Positions 61,921 through 64,000 of a stretch of 64,000 nucleotides of DNA are shown here, in pieces. Position numbers and translations under genes: made by a program. Position 1 is the stretch's first letter, and each line of letters starts with the position of its first letter. Origin of the DNA: Pseudanabaena sp. BC1403 (GTDB lineage: Bacteria > Cyanobacteriota > Cyanobacteriia > Pseudanabaenales > Pseudanabaenaceae); NCBI RefSeq assembly GCF_002914585.1, contig NZ_PDDM01000002.1:62001-126000 (forward strand). The letters are read 5' to 3'. The notes under the pieces are model-generated. The model searched no databases. It had not been told where the DNA came from and saw nothing but the letters and a program-made list of their open reading frames with translations.

Positions 61921-64000
61921 TGAAAATTAAAATCCCCGAATTATCTCTCGTCACAATCATCGGAGCCTCTGGCTCTGGCAAATCTACCTTTGCAAAAACT
62001 CATTTTCTCTCCACCGAAGTTATATCCTCTGATTTTTGCCGAGGCTTAGTTTCTGACGATGAAAACAATCAGGCTGCCAGTAAAGACGCTTTTGACGTAC
62101 TGCATTACATTGCTGCAAAACGATTAGCCGCAGGAAAACTCACCGTCATTGATGCCACTAACGTACAGCCACAAGACCGCAAACAATACATCGATTTAGC
62201 GCGGCAATATCACTGCATTCCCGTCGCGATCGTCCTGAACTTGCCAGAGAAAGTATGTCACGATCGCAACCAACAGCGACCCGATCGCCAATTTGGTGAA
62301 CATGTAGTGCGCCGCCATGTCCAGAATTTACGCAAATCGCTGCGAAGCCTAGAAAGAGAAGGATTCCGTCATGTATTTGTTCTCTCCTCATTAGAAGAAA
62401 TTGAGAATGTGTCAATTGAGCGGCAACCACTTTGGAATAATCGCAAACAGGAACATGGCCCCTTTGACATCATCGGTGATGTGCATGGCTGCTGCAATGA
62501 ATTAGAAGAACTATTGCGATCGCTAGGATATCAAATACTGGAAACACCAGCTAATTCCATAGTTAATTCCAGTTTCTGGGACTTCCCAACCTATAGCCAC
62601 CCTGAAGGTCGTAAAGCAGTCTTTTTAGGCGATTTAGTCGATCGCGGCCATCGCATTTTGGATACGGTCAAACTGGTCAGAAATATGGTGGTTGCTGAAA
62701 CAGGACTCTGCGTCCCCGGAAATCACGATATCAAACTGATGCGAAAGCTAAACGGTAAAAACGTCAAAATAAATCATGGCTTAGAACAAACCTTAGCCGA
62801 AATTGCAGCCTTACCTGACGAGATTCGCGATGAAGCGAAAAGAGAACTGCGGCAATTTATTGATACTCTCATCAGTCATTACGTCTTGGATAATGGAAAA
62901 TTAGTTGTCGCCCATGCTGGCATGAAAGCTGAACTCCAAGGACGAGGCTCAGGGCGAGTGCGCGACTTCGCTCTCTTTGGCGAAACTACAGGTGAGATCG
63001 ATGAATTTGGCTTACCTGTACGCTATAACTGGGCTGCCGAATATCGCGGACAGGCGATGGTGGTCTATGGGCATACACCTGTCCCAGAAGCAGAATGGCT
63101 GAATAACACCATTGATATTGATACTGGCTGTGTGTTTGGAGGCAAGCTGAGTGCTTTGCGCTATCCCGAAAGAGAACTGGTAAGCGTCCAAGCTAGTCGA
63201 GTCTATTGCGAACCTGTAAAGCCCTTGATTCCTGAAGTGATAGCGGATTCACCACTCACTGCCCAACAACAACATGATGATGTTCTCAATATTGCCGATG
63301 TTCTAGGGAAAAGACTAGTTTCTACGAGGCTTCAGCGCAATATCACGATCAAAGAAGAAAATGCGATCGCGGCTCTAGAAGTGATGAGTCGATTTGCCGC
63401 TAATCCCAAATGGCTGATCTATTTACCACCCACCATGTCGCCTGTAGCAACTTCTACTGAGTCAGGATTTCTCGAATATCCTACCGAAGCCTTTGCCTAT
63501 TACAAACAAGCTGGCGTTGATCAAGTTGTTTGCGAAGAAAAGCACATGGGTTCGCGGGCAGTGGCGATCATTTGCAAGGATGAAGCCGCCGCTAGTCGTC
63601 GCTTTGGGATTACTGATGAAGGGATTGGCATCTGCTACACCCGCACAGGTCGCCGCTTCTTTGAAAATCCCACCTTAGAAATGGAACTTCTAGCGCGAGT
63701 ACAGTCCGCCCTAACTCAAAGCGGATTTTGGGAGCAATTTCAAACCGATTGGGTATGTCTTGATTGCGAGCTTATGCCTTGGTCGGTAAAGGCTCAAGCG
63801 TTACTAAGACAACAATATGCTGCGGTCGGTACGGCGGCTAATCAATCTCTGAGTCAGGCGATCGCAAGTTTGCAACAAGCCACAGAACGCGGCATTGACG
63901 TAAATTCTCTGCTCGATCAATACCAACAGCGCCATCAATTAGCAGGTCAATATGTCGCTGCCTATCGCCGTTATTGCTGGAATGTTGATTCTATTGAGGA
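61920..64000 (+). CDS. pnkp: polynucleotide kinase-phosphatase-ligase Pnkp, 3' end beyond window
   Basis: Bacterial RNA-repair enzyme; 693 of probably about 850 residues are visible. The N-terminal kinase carries the P-loop GASGSGKST (15-23) and SSDFCRGLV near 37. The central 2',3'-phosphatase is a metallophosphoesterase with DIIGDVHGC (about 183-191), FLGDLVDRG, VPGNHDIKL, VVAHAGM and VVYGHTPV. The C-terminal ligase-like adenylyltransferase begins near 520 with the nucleotide-binding Lys in EEKHMGSRAV (K541). Pnkp heals and, with Hen1, seals cleaved RNA such as tRNA cut by ribotoxins. Hen1 is not upstream; it may lie beyond the window. It overlaps the preceding gene by one base. The frame was read through by hand and has no interruption. 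Confidence 0.95.
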   Translation, partial: MKIKIPELSLVTIIGASGSGKSTFAKTHFLSTEVISSDFCRGLVSDDENNQAASKDAFDVLHYIAAKRLAAGKLTVIDATNVQPQDRKQYIDLARQYHCIPVAIVLNLPEKVCHDRNQQRPDRQFGEHVVRRHVQNLRKSLRSLEREGFRHVFVLSSLEEIENVSIERQPLWNNRKQEHGPFDIIGDVHGCCNELEELLRSLGYQILETPANSIVNSSFWDFPTYSHPEGRKAVFLGDLVDRGHRILDTVKLVRNMVVAETGLCVPGNHDIKLMRKLNGKNVKINHGLEQTLAEIAALPDEIRDEAKRELRQFIDTLISHYVLDNGKLVVAHAGMKAELQGRGSGRVRDFALFGETTGEIDEFGLPVRYNWAAEYRGQAMVVYGHTPVPEAEWLNNTIDIDTGCVFGGKLSALRYPERELVSVQASRVYCEPVKPLIPEVIADSPLTAQQQHDDVLNIADVLGKRLVSTRLQRNITIKEENAIAALEVMSRFAANPKWLIYLPPTMSPVATSTESGFLEYPTEAFAYYKQAGVDQVVCEEKHMGSRAVAIICKDEAAASRRFGITDEGIGICYTRTGRRFFENPTLEMELLARVQSALTQSGFWEQFQTDWVCLDCELMPWSVKAQALLRQQYAAVGTAANQSLSQAIASLQQATERGIDVNSLLDQYQQRHQLAGQYVAAYRRYCWNVDSIE

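Noticed and set aside
1-64000. GCGATCGC octamers as regulatory sites
   Set aside because: These HIP1-type octamers are spread through coding and non-coding DNA across the window, as is usual in cyanobacteria, so individual sites were not called.

Overview
The window looks like a piece of a cyanobacterial chromosome. GCGATCGC (HIP1-type) octamers are scattered through it, and it carries cyanobacterial families: DevBCA exporters, Ccs1, PATAN-receiver regulators and a PilJ-type chemotaxis operon. Pseudanabaenales is my guess from overall style. Intergenic spaces are full of palindromes and short interspersed repeats. No tRNA, rRNA or CRISPR array was seen.

Layout. 1-6577: end of an efflux adaptor gene, then a two-partner secretion pair (large secreted beta-helix exoprotein and its TpsB pore). 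7058-8716: SulP anion transporter. 9535-12878: MacA/MacB-type tripartite exporter (adaptor, FtsX permease, ATPase). 13194-17725 and 23066-25708: two FAD oxidoreductases, an EmrB-type MFS pump, and an EmrA-type adaptor with a second MFS pump. The oxidoreductase pair, the EmrB gene and the EmrA gene share one palindromic operator-like motif, so they look like one regulon. Between them, 17851-22973 is a defence/toxin-antitoxin island: decayed RelE pair, MntA-HepT, a type IIG/ISP-like restriction-modification enzyme, and a ParE-type pair.

26883-32525 is the most interesting stretch: an ECF sigma factor and RskA-like anti-sigma, a methionine-rich repeat lipoprotein, a DM13 lipoprotein, a Tat-exported thioredoxin-like lipoprotein, CcdA, a b-type cytochrome and a Tat-exported molybdopterin oxidoreductase resembling MsrP. 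The sigma operon and the methionine-rich gene share the upstream motif TCATCCA-N15-CGTAT. Together these suggest an extracytoplasmic oxidant-scavenging and methionine/thiol repair system. It is reminiscent of the proteobacterial SigF-MrpX-MsrP hypochlorite system and of the actinobacterial SigK-RskA-DipZ regulon, but assembled differently. A fragment of the oxidoreductase gene is duplicated at about 37.0 kb.

32605-47073: a very large hybrid sensor kinase, a DUF805 protein, a devBCA-type exporter operon with a small LuxR-type regulator and a divergent TetR gene whose intergenic operator is a perfect inverted repeat, Ccs1, an ankyrin protein and a PstS-like protein. 47121-57173: a Pil/Tax-type chemosensory operon (two PATAN-receiver proteins, CheY-like, CheW-like, giant PilJ-like receptor with a roughly 1160-residue acidic tail) with no CheA in sight. 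57216-64000: alpha/beta hydrolase, then an HTH-NACHT NTPase, an unrecognised helical protein and the RNA-repair enzyme Pnkp (cut by the window end). The last two genes overlap by one base, suggesting a stress or defence-linked RNA repair operon.
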